A stretch of 47,934 bases of DNA from CAZTHK01 sp964613215 (GTDB lineage: Bacteria; Krumholzibacteriota; Krumholzibacteriia; Krumholzibacteriales; CAZTHK01). The stretch is taken from NCBI GenBank assembly GCA_964613215.1, contig CAZTHK010000026.1, positions 1-47,934 of the forward strand, given 5' to 3'. The notes under the pieces were generated by a model that worked only from the letters and a program-made list of their open reading frames with translations, was not told the DNA's origin and made no database searches. The translations under genes were made by a program, and so were the position numbers. Positions within the stretch are counted from its first letter, which is position 1, and every line of letters begins with the position of its first letter. Of this stretch, positions 1-8,725 are shown piece after piece.

Positions 1-7
1 GTTGTTA

Positions 8-850
8 TCAGGAGAATTTTATCCCTTGACAAGGGAAGGCCTCATAGGTGTTATGTGCCTTGGAACCGGTAAAATAGTGCAATGCCGCTCCGTAACTTTC
101 AGCCGGCACCACCCTTAAATCCACCTGCAGGCCTCCCCTCAGCACCACCGAAGAACGGGTGGTCCCTCTGGAAAGAACCCGCTCCACATCCTCATAATCA
201 ACAAACATCTTCATCGCCCCGGAACTGTCCCGGCAAACCGCCAGGACATCGATATCCCCTACCGTCTCCTTTCCCCGCCGGTAACTTCCTGCTATTTCCG
301 CCGACTCCACCCCTTTCGCTTTACCCAGATACTCAAGCAATGGCCTGGCAATCTCCCTGGCCTGATCTATCCGGATACGGCCGTCCTCCCCCCTCTTCTC
401 CTTTATCCCGGTCAGAATATTCTCCTCTGTCTTCTTCCCGAAACCCTCCAGCTCCCTGATCCTTCCTTCCCTGGCCGCTTTTTCCAGGTGGTCAATATTT
501 GTTATATCCAGTATGGTGAAAAGAGTATGAATCCTCCTTCCTCCCAGCCCCGGGATTTCCATCAAGGCAACCAGTTCACCCGGCACCTCCTTCTTCAACT
601 CCTCCAGGTAAGCGAGCCTTCCCTCTAACACAAATTCCTTGATCTTGGCCGCCAGGTCCTTACCGATACCCACTATTCCGGTAAGGTCCTCCCCCTTCTC
701 CACAATTTCAGGTATGTTTCCGCTGAAATCCGCAATGTTCCGGGCTGCATTGCGGTAAGCCCTGATTCTGAATATATTGTCACCCCTGATCTCGAGGATA
801 TCGGCAATCCTTTCGAAAAGGGCTGATATATCCGAATTCCTCAAAGGCAT
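8..850 (-). CDS. polX: DNA polymerase X family protein, truncated at its 3' end
   Basis: PolX enzymes fill short gaps during base-excision and end-joining repair. The 280 readable residues contain helix-hairpin-helix loops (GIVGIGKDLAAKI near 58-70, IPGLGGRRI near 99-107, GFGKKTEENI near 136-145). They also contain the polymerase palm signature GSYRRGKETVGDID at 188-201, with metal-binding Asp199 and Asp201 and a third acidic residue in VDLRVV (Asp244). The start has GGAGG about 7 bases upstream. Bacterial PolX is usually about 570 residues and carries a C-terminal PHP exonuclease domain. Here the frame stops just after the conserved TGSKAHN (261-267). The next residues match the family poorly, although a neighbouring frame encodes MRPSLVKG and the main frame ends in GIKFS, both of which resemble the expected continuation. 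This suggests small indels near the window edge, either real decay or assembly error. Family assignment is secure; whether the gene is intact is not. Confidence 0.85.
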   Translation of the reverse strand: MPLRNSDISALFERIADILEIRGDNIFRIRAYRNAARNIADFSGNIPEIVEKGEDLTGIVGIGKDLAAKIKEFVLEGRLAYLEELKKEVPGELVALMEIPGLGGRRIHTLFTILDITNIDHLEKAAREGRIRELEGFGKKTEENILTGIKEKRGEDGRIRIDQAREIARPLLEYLGKAKGVESAEIAGSYRRGKETVGDIDVLAVCRDSSGAMKMFVDYEDVERVLSRGTTRSSVVLRGGLQVDLRVVPAESYGAALHYFTGSKAHNTYEAFPCQGIKFS

Positions 851-1116
851 CGCTCACCCTCCGGAAGACAGTTTAACCGGACAATTCATAAATGCAGCGG
901 CCCTCCCCCGGCCCCAATACCCATCGAAAAAATATTCATAATCTCCCCCCATTCCGGCTGTCAGGGGACATTTAAAGACCAGTACCCGCACTGGCAGAAC
1001 TTATCTATCCTTACCCTGCCATCCCCCGGGCCAGACAGAAGTACTAACACCTTCGAAACACCCGGATTAGTTGCGCTCAGGCAGTTCATACCCTTATAAA
1101 CCCCTGCAACAACCAG

Positions 1117-1572
1117 CTAGTCCCACCCGGCGGTGCGGATGGTCAGAACCGGATGATCGGCATATCGGATTACCTTTTCCGCCACCGAACCAAAAATCAG
1201 ATGATCCAGGCCGGTACCCCCATGGGTGGATATAACGATAATATCTACATCTTCATCCTTGGCTACCCTGATTATCTCGTCGGCAGGCTGACCATGCAGA
1301 ACTATTCCGCGCACTTCCACTTCATCCGGGATTCTTTCCCGGATCAGTTCCTCCAACGACTTCTCTGTATTTTCTCTCAGTTGCTTCTGATAGGATGGGA
1401 CATTAAATCCTATGGGATGAACCGGAGCTGAACCGGTGGGGACCGGCAAAACCACATTCACCACCAGCAGTTCCGCTGAGAAGTACTGGGCCAGTTCACA
1501 GGCCCTGTCCAGTGCCATGCAGGACGGCCCGCTGAAATCGGTAGGACATAAAATCTTTTTCAGGGGAAGCAT
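1117..1572 (-). CDS. Universal stress protein, UspA family
   Basis: A single cytoplasmic Usp domain of 151 residues, the normal length for the family. It starts with MLPLKKILCPTDFSGPS, the typical first strand plus the Asp that contacts nucleotide in ATP-binding members. It ends with STHGGTGLDHLIFGSVAEKV, the THG-9x-GS loop of the ATP-binding class followed by HPVLTIR. The frame is open upstream to 1650, but the ATG at 1572 is preferred because AAGGAG lies 8 bases before it and the Usp fold begins exactly there. The gene stands alone, divergent from the S9 peptidase gene. Usp proteins are usually induced by starvation or oxidative stress; the partner or target here cannot be read from the sequence. 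Confidence 0.93.
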   Translation of the reverse strand: MLPLKKILCPTDFSGPSCMALDRACELAQYFSAELLVVNVVLPVPTGSAPVHPIGFNVPSYQKQLRENTEKSLEELIRERIPDEVEVRGIVLHGQPADEIIRVAKDEDVDIIVISTHGGTGLDHLIFGSVAEKVIRYADHPVLTIRTAGWD

Positions 1573-2139
1573 AGAGAATACTCCTTCGGTAAAATCATGG
1601 TTTCCCGCCAGAATCCGGGCAGATGGCAGTCCGGCCGGTTTCCACATCACTTAAATCCTCGTACATGCGGTTACTATTATAGGATGGCTCCTTACCGCTG
1701 TCTATTTGTTTTCAGGGAGATGCCCGGCTAAAGATATCTACATGTCAAAATGTTACCTGCCGTGGAACAAGCCTGCCCTCCACGGGAGGCCGGCATTTCT
1801 GATCCTCCCGGATATTCAACCGGAGGACTGACCCGGAGCTGCTATTATACAGGCCGGTTAAAAAAGGAAAGATGCAGAGAGGACAGCTGCCTGCAAGAAT
1901 AATACGGGCTAATTAATTTGATAATATATTGTAGACATACCTCAATCTTTGTAATAGAATTCATCCGAAGCAGCCGGTTAAACTGGCTGAATCATACAGT
2001 CAGCCGGCCAGTCGAGGCCGATTCCGGTTTTTCGGCTGGGAGCATTTCATAAGATGGGGAAGAGTTCTGCGATGGACGCTCTATTCAGAAAACCGTATCC
2101 ACCCGAATTAATCCCTGAAGCAAAGGAGATTGTTGTTTT
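1573..2139. other. Divergent intergenic region
   Basis: This gap of about 570 bases separates the divergent UspA and S9 peptidase genes. It becomes AT-rich around 1905-1965, where promoters for the rightward operon are expected, but no hexamer pair there is good enough to call. Near 1982-2012 there are overlapping inverted repeats (GGCTGA at 1985-1990 with TCAGCC at 2000-2005, and ACTGGC at 1982-1987 with GCCAGT at 2007-2012). They could be an operator or simply reflect the CCGG/GGCC-rich composition. No convincing small gene was seen. Confidence 0.4.
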
Positions 2140-4245
2140 ATGAATATTATCAAAGTTCCCGCTGCAGTTATCCTGTTAATTATAATCACATGCTGTCCTG
2201 TAGCCTCAGGAGCAGGTGAGGAGAGCCATCAGACACTTTCACCGGAGGATGTCTTTAATCTTAAAATCTGCTATCAGGCGGAGATAGGACCCCGGGGCAA
2301 ACTGGTTGCTTACACGGCAAACCGCCAGCGGGAGGCCACCGGTGAGCCGGGCGGATCGTACAGTGAACTTTATCTGGTAACAGTGGAAGACTCGGAGATT
2401 AAACCTTTTGTAACCGGCAAGGTCAATGTCAGCTCACCAAGATTCAGCCCGGATGGATCCAGGATAGCCTTCCTGTCCCGGAGAGAGGGTGATAAGAACA
2501 CCCAGGTGTGGGTAATCCCGGTGGATGGAGGGGAGGCGGTAAAGGTAACCGATTCTCCCACCTCGGTTAAGACATTCCGCTGGCATCCCGGGGGAAACAT
2601 GATTGCATATGTTGCTACCACCGAAGAGAGTGAGAGGGAGAAGGAACTGGAGGAGAAGGGATATGATTTCATCTACTTCGAGGAAAAACTGAAACACCGC
2701 AACATCTATATGAGAGAACTGGATGAATACGGAGGGGTGGGAGAAAGGGTCAGGATAACCGAGGGAGTTACGGTATGGGACTTCCAGTTCGCACACCACG
2801 GCAGAACCATGGCAGCCGCCATCTCGCCCAAGAACCTGGTGGACCATTACTATATGTTCAAGAAACTCTATCTGGTAGATCTGGACAAAAAGGAAATCAC
2901 CAGGCTGACCGATAATGAGGGCAAACTGGGCAACTTCGCATTCAGCCCGGATGATTCCAGAATTGTATTCGCAGCCGCCAGGGAGAGGAAGGATCACCAT
3001 GTCAGCCAGGCATTCGTCATAGACGTGGATGGTGATAACCTCCGGAACCTCACCCCTCCTGATTTTCGCGGCCATGTCCTGTGGGTGGGATGGAAAGACA
3101 ACGACGAGATCGTGTATCGATCAGCAGAGGAGGTATGGTCAACCCTCAGCACCGTTGACGCGGAGGGTGGGGAAAGGGAAGTAATACTGCACTCCGGGGA
3201 AAATGGAGTAATCTTCAGAAATCCCAGCTATACGGATGACTTCGATCATTTCGCCTTCTCCGGCAATACTCCGGACACCCCCGGGGATGTATACTACTGG
3301 GAGGAGGGATGGGACCGGCCCAGGAAGCTGGTAACACTTAATCCCTGGATCTCCCGGCGGAAGCTGGGGCGGCAGAGGGTGATTACATACACCGCCAGGG
3401 ACGGCCTGGAGCTTAAGGGGATGCTGGTCTATCCGGCAGGATATGAAGAGAACAAGCTCTATCCCCTGGTTGTTTCGGTTCACGGGGGTCCCGAGTCCAA
3501 CTACTATAACGGCTGGTTGACCCGTTACTTCAATCCCGCCCAGGTACTGGCAGGGAAGGGATACTTTGTATTTTATCCCAACTACCGGACCAGCAATGGA
3601 TATGGAGTGGATATTGCCCTTCAGGGGTACCACGATGCTGCAGGGAAGGAATTCGATGATATAGCCGACGGCATCGATTATCTCAAGTCTCAGAAGCTGA
3701 TCGATCCCGGGAGAGTGGGACTGGGAGGGGGCTCATACGGTGGTTATGCCTCAGCCTGGTTCGCCTCCTACTATACCGATTATGTCAAGGGGGTATGCAT
3801 GTTCGTGGGGATCAGTGATCTGATCAGCAAGCGCGGTACCACCGACATCCCATACGAGGAACTGTACGTTCACTCCAGGGACAAGCTGGAGGAGATGTGG
3901 GATTTCAGCCTGAAACGCAGCCCCATCTACTATGCCCATCAGAGCAAAACAGCGGTGTTGATACTGGGAGGTACCCGGGATACCAGGGTCAACCCCGCAC
4001 AGAGCCTGGAGTTTTACCGGCGGCTGAAGATGAACAATCACCCCGCTGTAAGGATGGTGCGGTATCCCGGAGAGGGTCACGGAAACAGAAAACAGCCCGG
4101 CAGGATAGATATCCTCTACAGAACCCTGGAATGGTACAACTGGTATGTGAGGGATGGTAACCCCATCGCCGGCCCGAAACCGCCTCTGGATATCAGCGAA
4201 CATTATGGGCTGGATCTCGTAGATAAGAAAGAGGGTGAACAGTAA
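2140..4245 (+). CDS. Exported S9 family peptidase with PD40 propeller (acylaminoacyl/dipeptidyl peptidase type)
   Basis: A serine peptidase of the prolyl oligopeptidase family. An N-terminal signal peptide (hydrophobic stretch about 6-24, then ASGAGEE) points to export. A beta-propeller made of repeats such as FSPDGSRIAFLS and FSPDDSRIVFA follows to about residue 420, then an alpha/beta hydrolase domain. The catalytic triad is readable: Ser532 in GGGSYGGYA, Asp614 in GTRDTRVNP and His647 in GEGHGN. The length of 701 residues is typical. AAGGAG lies 11 bases before the ATG. The gene is followed after 31 bases by the aldo/keto reductase gene and then a lipoprotein gene, so the three are probably co-transcribed. 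These enzymes typically cleave short peptides, suggesting peptide scavenging in the periplasm. A second, distinct S9 peptidase lies at 39539-41653. Confidence 0.93.
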   Translation: MNIIKVPAAVILLIIITCCPVASGAGEESHQTLSPEDVFNLKICYQAEIGPRGKLVAYTANRQREATGEPGGSYSELYLVTVEDSEIKPFVTGKVNVSSPRFSPDGSRIAFLSRREGDKNTQVWVIPVDGGEAVKVTDSPTSVKTFRWHPGGNMIAYVATTEESEREKELEEKGYDFIYFEEKLKHRNIYMRELDEYGGVGERVRITEGVTVWDFQFAHHGRTMAAAISPKNLVDHYYMFKKLYLVDLDKKEITRLTDNEGKLGNFAFSPDDSRIVFAAARERKDHHVSQAFVIDVDGDNLRNLTPPDFRGHVLWVGWKDNDEIVYRSAEEVWSTLSTVDAEGGEREVILHSGENGVIFRNPSYTDDFDHFAFSGNTPDTPGDVYYWEEGWDRPRKLVTLNPWISRRKLGRQRVITYTARDGLELKGMLVYPAGYEENKLYPLVVSVHGGPESNYYNGWLTRYFNPAQVLAGKGYFVFYPNYRTSNGYGVDIALQGYHDAAGKEFDDIADGIDYLKSQKLIDPGRVGLGGGSYGGYASAWFASYYTDYVKGVCMFVGISDLISKRGTTDIPYEELYVHSRDKLEEMWDFSLKRSPIYYAHQSKTAVLILGGTRDTRVNPAQSLEFYRRLKMNNHPAVRMVRYPGEGHGNRKQPGRIDILYRTLEWYNWYVRDGNPIAGPKPPLDISEHYGLDLVDKKEGEQ

Positions 4246-4276
4246 AAACCAGCTTACCGGAAAAGAGAGGTGCCCA

Positions 4277-5509
4277 ATGAAAAAGCTCAGAGGCAGAATC
4301 TCCAGGAGGTCCTTTCTGGGACGCACTGCAGCGGCCTTTATAGGAACCGGATTGGGAATAAGCGGAATTCCCTCCCGGATCAAGGGCGCGGTATCCGGCG
4401 AAGACACTAATCAGGGATCATCTGATGTTTCCCATATAAGGGATTACCGCAAACTGGGGAACACCGGCTGGAATGTCTCGGATATATCATTCGGTAATGC
4501 CGGGATGAAGGATACCAGCACCCTGGAATATGCCATGGAACGGGGAATAAACTACGTGGATACAGCCCGGCAGTACTACGATATGGAAAAGGTGATAGGA
4601 CAGCTGTTCCCCCGGAAGAGGGACCAGCTCTTTATCACCACCAAACTCCTGCCCAACCTGTTTACCGCCGATGCAAAAGCGGAAACCTTCATGAAAGCCA
4701 TAGAGGAGAGCCTGACCAGATTGAACACCGATTACATCGACGGATGCCTGATACATTCGGTGGGGGAAGACCCCGGTAAGCCGGACCGGACCATCATCAG
4801 GAATCAGAACATCTATGAGGCTTTCAGCAAGGCCGGAAATCAGGGCAAGATCAGATTCTGGGGAGCCAGCTCACACGGCCCCCTGATGATTGAGGAATTC
4901 AACTGGCTGATGGATAACACCGAAATAGATATTATTCAACCGGGGATGAATTATCTCGCCAGGGGACTGGAGCCCCTGCTGGCAAAAGCGAGGAAAAAGG
5001 GGATAGCGGTGGTAGCCATGAAGACTCTTTCCACCGCCCGTAAGATAGATTTTTCCCGATACAAGGGGGAGGGAAGAACTGTCAGGCAGGCCCTGCTCAA
5101 GTGGATGCTGGCCCAGCCCAATATAGATACCCTGGCCATCACCATGAGGACCATGGAGGAAATCGATGAGTATGTAGCTGCTTCCGGCAATCCCCGGCTG
5201 AGCCCGGAGGAGTGGAGGTCGCTGGAGAGCTACGGGATGAAGGAGGATAACAATTACTGCAGGCCGGGATGCGGATACTGCCTGGATTCATGCCCTCGGA
5301 AGCTCCCCATAAATGATATCCTGAGATACCAGTTATACTTCGAAAGTTATGGGAAGGAAAAATACGCCATCAGTATGTATTCCAACCTCCCCCCATCCAG
5401 CAAAGCCTCAATCTGCCAGTCATGCAATGGAGTCTGTGAGATCTCATGCCCCTACCATATCAGGATAAGGGAGAAGATGCTGGAGTCTCACCTTGAATTG
5501 ACCGTTTAG
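4277..5509 (+). CDS. Tat-exported aldo/keto reductase with C-terminal 4Fe-4S ferredoxin-like domain
   Basis: An oxidoreductase of the aldo/keto reductase superfamily with iron-sulfur centres. The ATG at 4277 is chosen because it follows GAGAGG and places a twin-arginine signal (SRRSFLGR, residues 9-16) at the N-terminus; an upstream in-frame ATG at 4235 overlaps the preceding gene and lacks a ribosome site. The reductase barrel spans about 50-310 and shows VDTARQYYD, FITTKLL and DGCLIHS, the regions holding the Asp, Tyr, Lys and His of the family's catalytic tetrad. The C-terminal tail carries two cysteine sets, C328-x3-C332-x2-C335-x3-C339-P and C380-x2-C383-x3-C387-x3-C391-P, enough for two clusters. 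Tat export fits a protein folded with cofactors before translocation. The substrate is unknown. Confidence 0.9.
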   Translation: MKKLRGRISRRSFLGRTAAAFIGTGLGISGIPSRIKGAVSGEDTNQGSSDVSHIRDYRKLGNTGWNVSDISFGNAGMKDTSTLEYAMERGINYVDTARQYYDMEKVIGQLFPRKRDQLFITTKLLPNLFTADAKAETFMKAIEESLTRLNTDYIDGCLIHSVGEDPGKPDRTIIRNQNIYEAFSKAGNQGKIRFWGASSHGPLMIEEFNWLMDNTEIDIIQPGMNYLARGLEPLLAKARKKGIAVVAMKTLSTARKIDFSRYKGEGRTVRQALLKWMLAQPNIDTLAITMRTMEEIDEYVAASGNPRLSPEEWRSLESYGMKEDNNYCRPGCGYCLDSCPRKLPINDILRYQLYFESYGKEKYAISMYSNLPPSSKASICQSCNGVCEISCPYHIRIREKMLESHLELTV

Positions 5510-5523
5510 GCTGGAGGAAGATA

Positions 5524-6303
5524 ATGATTGAAAGAATTTCAAACCAACGCCCCCCATTTGCCCTGACCTGTTTCTTGATTATACTTTTAATGTCTTCATT
5601 CACCGGCTGTCAGAAAATGCCCCGGATCACCAGCCCGGGGAAAAAATTAATCCGTCAGTCCGCCGAAGCCGCCGGTGGGCTTAAGAAGTTAGCCGGTTGG
5701 GATACCAGAGTGGAGAAGGGTATACTCAAAGTCAACTGGCCCGGATGGGGACATCTCAAGGCGGACTGCTCCAGATATATCGACAAACCCCATAGTGCTA
5801 AAATAGATAATAACTTCACCGCCTACGACCATCCCTTCTACATGACCTACTACTGCAATTCAGACACCTCCTGGAGTGTGGTAAACCTGCAGATAAGGCA
5901 GGGAAAGAGAATCAGCTCCAGGATGAGAGAATTCATAAAGAAAGCGGACGGGCTGGCCTATTATCTATCCCACAGCGATACCTTCTTCACAGTCAGGAAG
6001 GTGCCTGAAGACTCACTGGTGGATGCTGAGCAGTTAAGAAGGGCGGGGGTGGTTATGAACGGAGATACCATCCTGTTGGATATCAATAAGGAGAATTACC
6101 TGCTAACCAGAATGATCGACCAGGGGGGGGAAAGGCATACTCTCTACCACGACTACCGAAAGACAGCCGGCCCCATGGTCCCATTTCATGTACAGGTATA
6201 CCGGGGAGGTAAAAAGCAGGAGGAACACATCTGGAATGAGATAAATTTCAACGTGAATATAGATCCGGAGATATTCCGGGAGAAAATGCCTTCAGACGGG
6301 TAG
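5524..6303 (+). CDS. Probable outer-membrane lipoprotein with LolA-like fold
   Basis: This 259-residue protein begins with a lipoprotein signal: a hydrophobic stretch followed by SSFTGC, which places the lipidated cysteine at Cys29. The mature part has the pattern of LolA/outer-membrane-lipoprotein-sorting-like beta-sheet proteins. The strand-rich C-terminus LLTRMIDQGGERHTLYHDYR ends with NVNIDPEIFREKMP, close to the 'N..IDP..F..P' ending common in that fold. Its exact function is unknown; carrying or binding a hydrophobic molecule is possible. It follows the aldo/keto reductase stop by 14 bases, with AGGAAG before the ATG, so it is probably the last gene of the S9-AKR-lipoprotein unit. A convergent histidine kinase gene lies downstream. 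Confidence 0.75.
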   Translation: MIERISNQRPPFALTCFLIILLMSSFTGCQKMPRITSPGKKLIRQSAEAAGGLKKLAGWDTRVEKGILKVNWPGWGHLKADCSRYIDKPHSAKIDNNFTAYDHPFYMTYYCNSDTSWSVVNLQIRQGKRISSRMREFIKKADGLAYYLSHSDTFFTVRKVPEDSLVDAEQLRRAGVVMNGDTILLDINKENYLLTRMIDQGGERHTLYHDYRKTAGPMVPFHVQVYRGGKKQEEHIWNEINFNVNIDPEIFREKMPSDG

Positions 6304-6537
6304 ATCCCAGGCAAGCTGTTTAACTGGTTCCAAAATTGCCAGCCATGACGGAACCCCCCGGGAACAGGCCCTATCTACTGACAGCCGGGCAGTGAAGTTT
6401 CATCAACAGGGCATAATAGGATTAAGGCCCCGGGCGGGGCGGTTATACCAGCCGGCCGTTTAACCAGGCAGTTCAAGGAGCCTGACGCTGAGATAGTGGT
6501 GAGTAAAGAGATCCTGCCGGACGGTGCCCCTATGATT

Positions 6538-8025
6538 CTACTCCCCGGCTACTGGTATGAGCACTTCCACAGTGGTACCCTTTCCCACCCGGCTGTCTAT
6601 CTTCAATCCACCACCGTGCTCTTTAATTATTCCATAGGCAATGGAAAGCCCCAGTCCGGCCGCCTCACCGCAACTTCTGGTAGTAAAGAACGGTTCGAAA
6701 GCCCGTTCAGCCACCTCATCACTCATCCCTTCACCGGTATCACTCAATATCACCCGGCAATAATCTCCCGAAGGGATGTCCATATGATCGCCGGTATCAA
6801 GCCCGGTGAGAGACAGATAGTCCATATTTACGGCAAGTCTGCCTCCTTCCTCCATGGCATCCCTGGCATTCACACATATATTGATCAGAGCCCTCTCCAA
6901 CTGTCCCTTGTTTATCAACACCGGTCTGTCCTCTTCCGGCCGGGATACTTCTATATCGATATTCCGGGGGAAGGTTCTTTCCAGCAGCAGAACCACATTT
7001 CGGATCACTTCTTTCATTGATCCTTTGCGTACTCTGGAGGGCATGCTGCTGCCAAGGGACAGGAGTCTCTTAGTATAATCTCCCGCCTGTTCCAGAGCCC
7101 GGTCTACTTCCTGGAGATCGGAATAGGCAGGATCATTTTCATGACAGGATTGCAGAGCCATGGTTACATATCCGGATATTCCCATGATTATGTTATTGAA
7201 ATCATGGGCGATATTGGCAGCCAGCCCCAGCATTGCATCGGCCCGCTGTGATCTGAGCAGAACCTTCTCCATTCTCCTCTGCTGGGTAACCATTCTGACT
7301 ATTCCGCACAGTCTGGTTGTATTCCCCTCCTCATCAATCAGGGGAAATTTCAGAATGTTGAAAATATCGTGATTTCTACCCAGCGGTACGGTGTCGAAGG
7401 ATCTGACCGGATGACCCTCCAGAATCCTTTCATCCATTTGAGCCAATGGTTCAGCAATCCTCCGGGGGAACACATCAAACACCGTCTTGCCGATAAGCTC
7501 CTCCCTGGATCTATCACACAGATTTGCAAAAGCGTCGGTAAGCCAGGTGTATCTGCCCTCTGTGTCCTTGACGTAGATTATCTCACCGGTATTTATCAGC
7601 ATCGCCTTCAGAAAGTGGGCCTTCTCAGCGGGGTTGGTATCCAGTTCATCCCAGTCGGAAAGATCGAACATAAAGGCAACATGTCCGGAAAATCCCTCTT
7701 CCCCGTTATGGAGAGGCTGGGAGGTAACCCTTACCGGATATTCTATCCCCCCCTCCCGTTCGAAATAGACTGGAGCATCATACTTTACTCCCTCGAAGAA
7801 TCCTCTCCCGGCAGGTTTCTTTTCTCCTTCTTTGGAGACTGTGAAGAAGGGATAGGGCGGTTCTGCTCCCACTACATCCTTCTTTTCACATCCAACCATC
7901 CGGCAGAAAGCATGATTTGCCTCCACTATTACACCATGCTCATCCACCACACTCATTCCAATGGAAGCATCCCTGAAGATAGAACCATAGATGTAATTAA
8001 TCGAATTTGTTCCTGCTTCAGACAA
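6538..8025 (-). CDS. PAS-domain sensor histidine kinase
   Basis: A 495-residue kinase of the NtrB-like/hybrid-kinase class without a receiver domain. Two PAS domains (about 12-125 and 135-250) precede a dimerisation/phosphoacceptor helix with His274 in NIAHDFNN. The ATPase domain shows the N box INICVNARDAM, G1 DTGEGM, F box FEPFFTT and G2 AGLGLSI. There is no transmembrane helix, so it probably senses a cytoplasmic signal. The start is TTG with GAAGGA 9 bases upstream. No response regulator is adjacent, so this is an orphan kinase in this window. It lies downstream of, and on the same strand as, the PanD-like gene, separated by 213 bases that hold a strong hairpin. Confidence 0.92.
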   Translation of the reverse strand: MSEAGTNSINYIYGSIFRDASIGMSVVDEHGVIVEANHAFCRMVGCEKKDVVGAEPPYPFFTVSKEGEKKPAGRGFFEGVKYDAPVYFEREGGIEYPVRVTSQPLHNGEEGFSGHVAFMFDLSDWDELDTNPAEKAHFLKAMLINTGEIIYVKDTEGRYTWLTDAFANLCDRSREELIGKTVFDVFPRRIAEPLAQMDERILEGHPVRSFDTVPLGRNHDIFNILKFPLIDEEGNTTRLCGIVRMVTQQRRMEKVLLRSQRADAMLGLAANIAHDFNNIIMGISGYVTMALQSCHENDPAYSDLQEVDRALEQAGDYTKRLLSLGSSMPSRVRKGSMKEVIRNVVLLLERTFPRNIDIEVSRPEEDRPVLINKGQLERALINICVNARDAMEEGGRLAVNMDYLSLTGLDTGDHMDIPSGDYCRVILSDTGEGMSDEVAERAFEPFFTTRSCGEAAGLGLSIAYGIIKEHGGGLKIDSRVGKGTTVEVLIPVAGE

Positions 8026-8123
8026 TTTGGTCCATCCTTCCGTTACAACTTACCGATACCTGTCGAAACAGTATTCGTCATCTGGCCCGGTTTTCTTAAC
8101 CTGTTTAAGAAGCATTGCCCGCC

Positions 8124-8161
8124 GGATCAGAAGGCAGGGGCGAAAAGTCCCCTTCTGATCC
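8124..8161 (-). other. Strong stem-loop between PanD-like gene and histidine kinase gene
   Basis: GGATCAGAAGG (8124-8134) pairs perfectly with CCTTCTGATCC (8151-8161). Inside the 16-base loop, a further GGGG/CCCC pairing is possible. The hairpin is 78 bases beyond the PanD-like stop and about 100 bases before the kinase start, both on the minus strand. No U-run follows on the minus strand, so it is not a textbook rho-independent terminator. It may be an attenuator, an RNA-stability hairpin or a weak terminator. Confidence 0.5.
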
Positions 8162-8238
8162 TGCATAAATTTTATGGAAATTCAGCGGTTGCCGGAGGGC
8201 CGGTGCATCCATCAACTTAACCGGCTGGTAATGGAACC

Positions 8239-8595
8239 TCAATGGTTGAATTTCTCCAAACCTGCAAACCGGTTATAGCGGTCCACCTTTATCAGCAGTG
8301 GTTCCACCGGATCGGAAACCCAGGAAAAGGACATCACATCAATCTCATCACCTTCCCTGATCAGATGGGCCGCAGCACCGTTCATGGCCATGACTCCACT
8401 CCCCCGCTCCCCTTTGATCACATATGTTTCCAGCCTGGCTCCATTGGTGCGATCCACCACCATGACATTCTCATTTTCACTGAGATTGGCCCTGTCCATA
8501 AGATCTTCATCTATGGTTATACTTCCCACGTACTGGACATCCGCCATAGTCACATTCGCTCTCAGTATCATCGATTTTAAAGCCAGGTACTTCAT
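8239..8595 (-). CDS. panD: Aspartate 1-decarboxylase-like protein (PanD), lacking Lys9 and His11
   Basis: PanD is a pyruvoyl enzyme that makes beta-alanine for pantothenate and CoA. This 118-residue protein aligns with the E. coli enzyme without gaps up to at least residue 77. The self-cleavage site Gly24-Ser25 is present in YVGSITID, as are Tyr22, Arg54, Thr57 and Tyr58 in TNGARLETY and Asn72 in NGAAAH. However, the normal GKLHR segment reads SMILR, so Lys9 is Met and His11 is Leu. Lys9 normally contacts the substrate. Cleavage to a pyruvoyl form therefore looks possible, but aspartate binding may be changed. GGAG precedes the ATG by 4 bases. The upstream gene encodes a ligase fused to a second PanD domain that keeps Lys9 and His11, and the two PanD units share the same C-terminal extension. 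A heteromeric enzyme or a non-aspartate substrate is possible. Confidence 0.85.
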   Translation of the reverse strand: MKYLALKSMILRANVTMADVQYVGSITIDEDLMDRANLSENENVMVVDRTNGARLETYVIKGERGSGVMAMNGAAAHLIREGDEIDVMSFSWVSDPVEPLLIKVDRYNRFAGLEKFNH

Positions 8596-8725
8596 CGATC
8601 TCCGCCCGGTTATATAATTCTACTTTGATCAGCCTTCAGCATCAATATAACAGCAAACCGGTATCCGGTCAAAGTATATCATTGCCAACAAGTTGGGTTA
8701 ATGGCTCTTCTGAAAATCCAGAAAC

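Noticed and set aside
3751..4407. A 218-residue open frame on the minus strand
   Set aside because: It is antisense to the S9 catalytic domain and the Tat signal of the aldo/keto reductase, both of which are certain.
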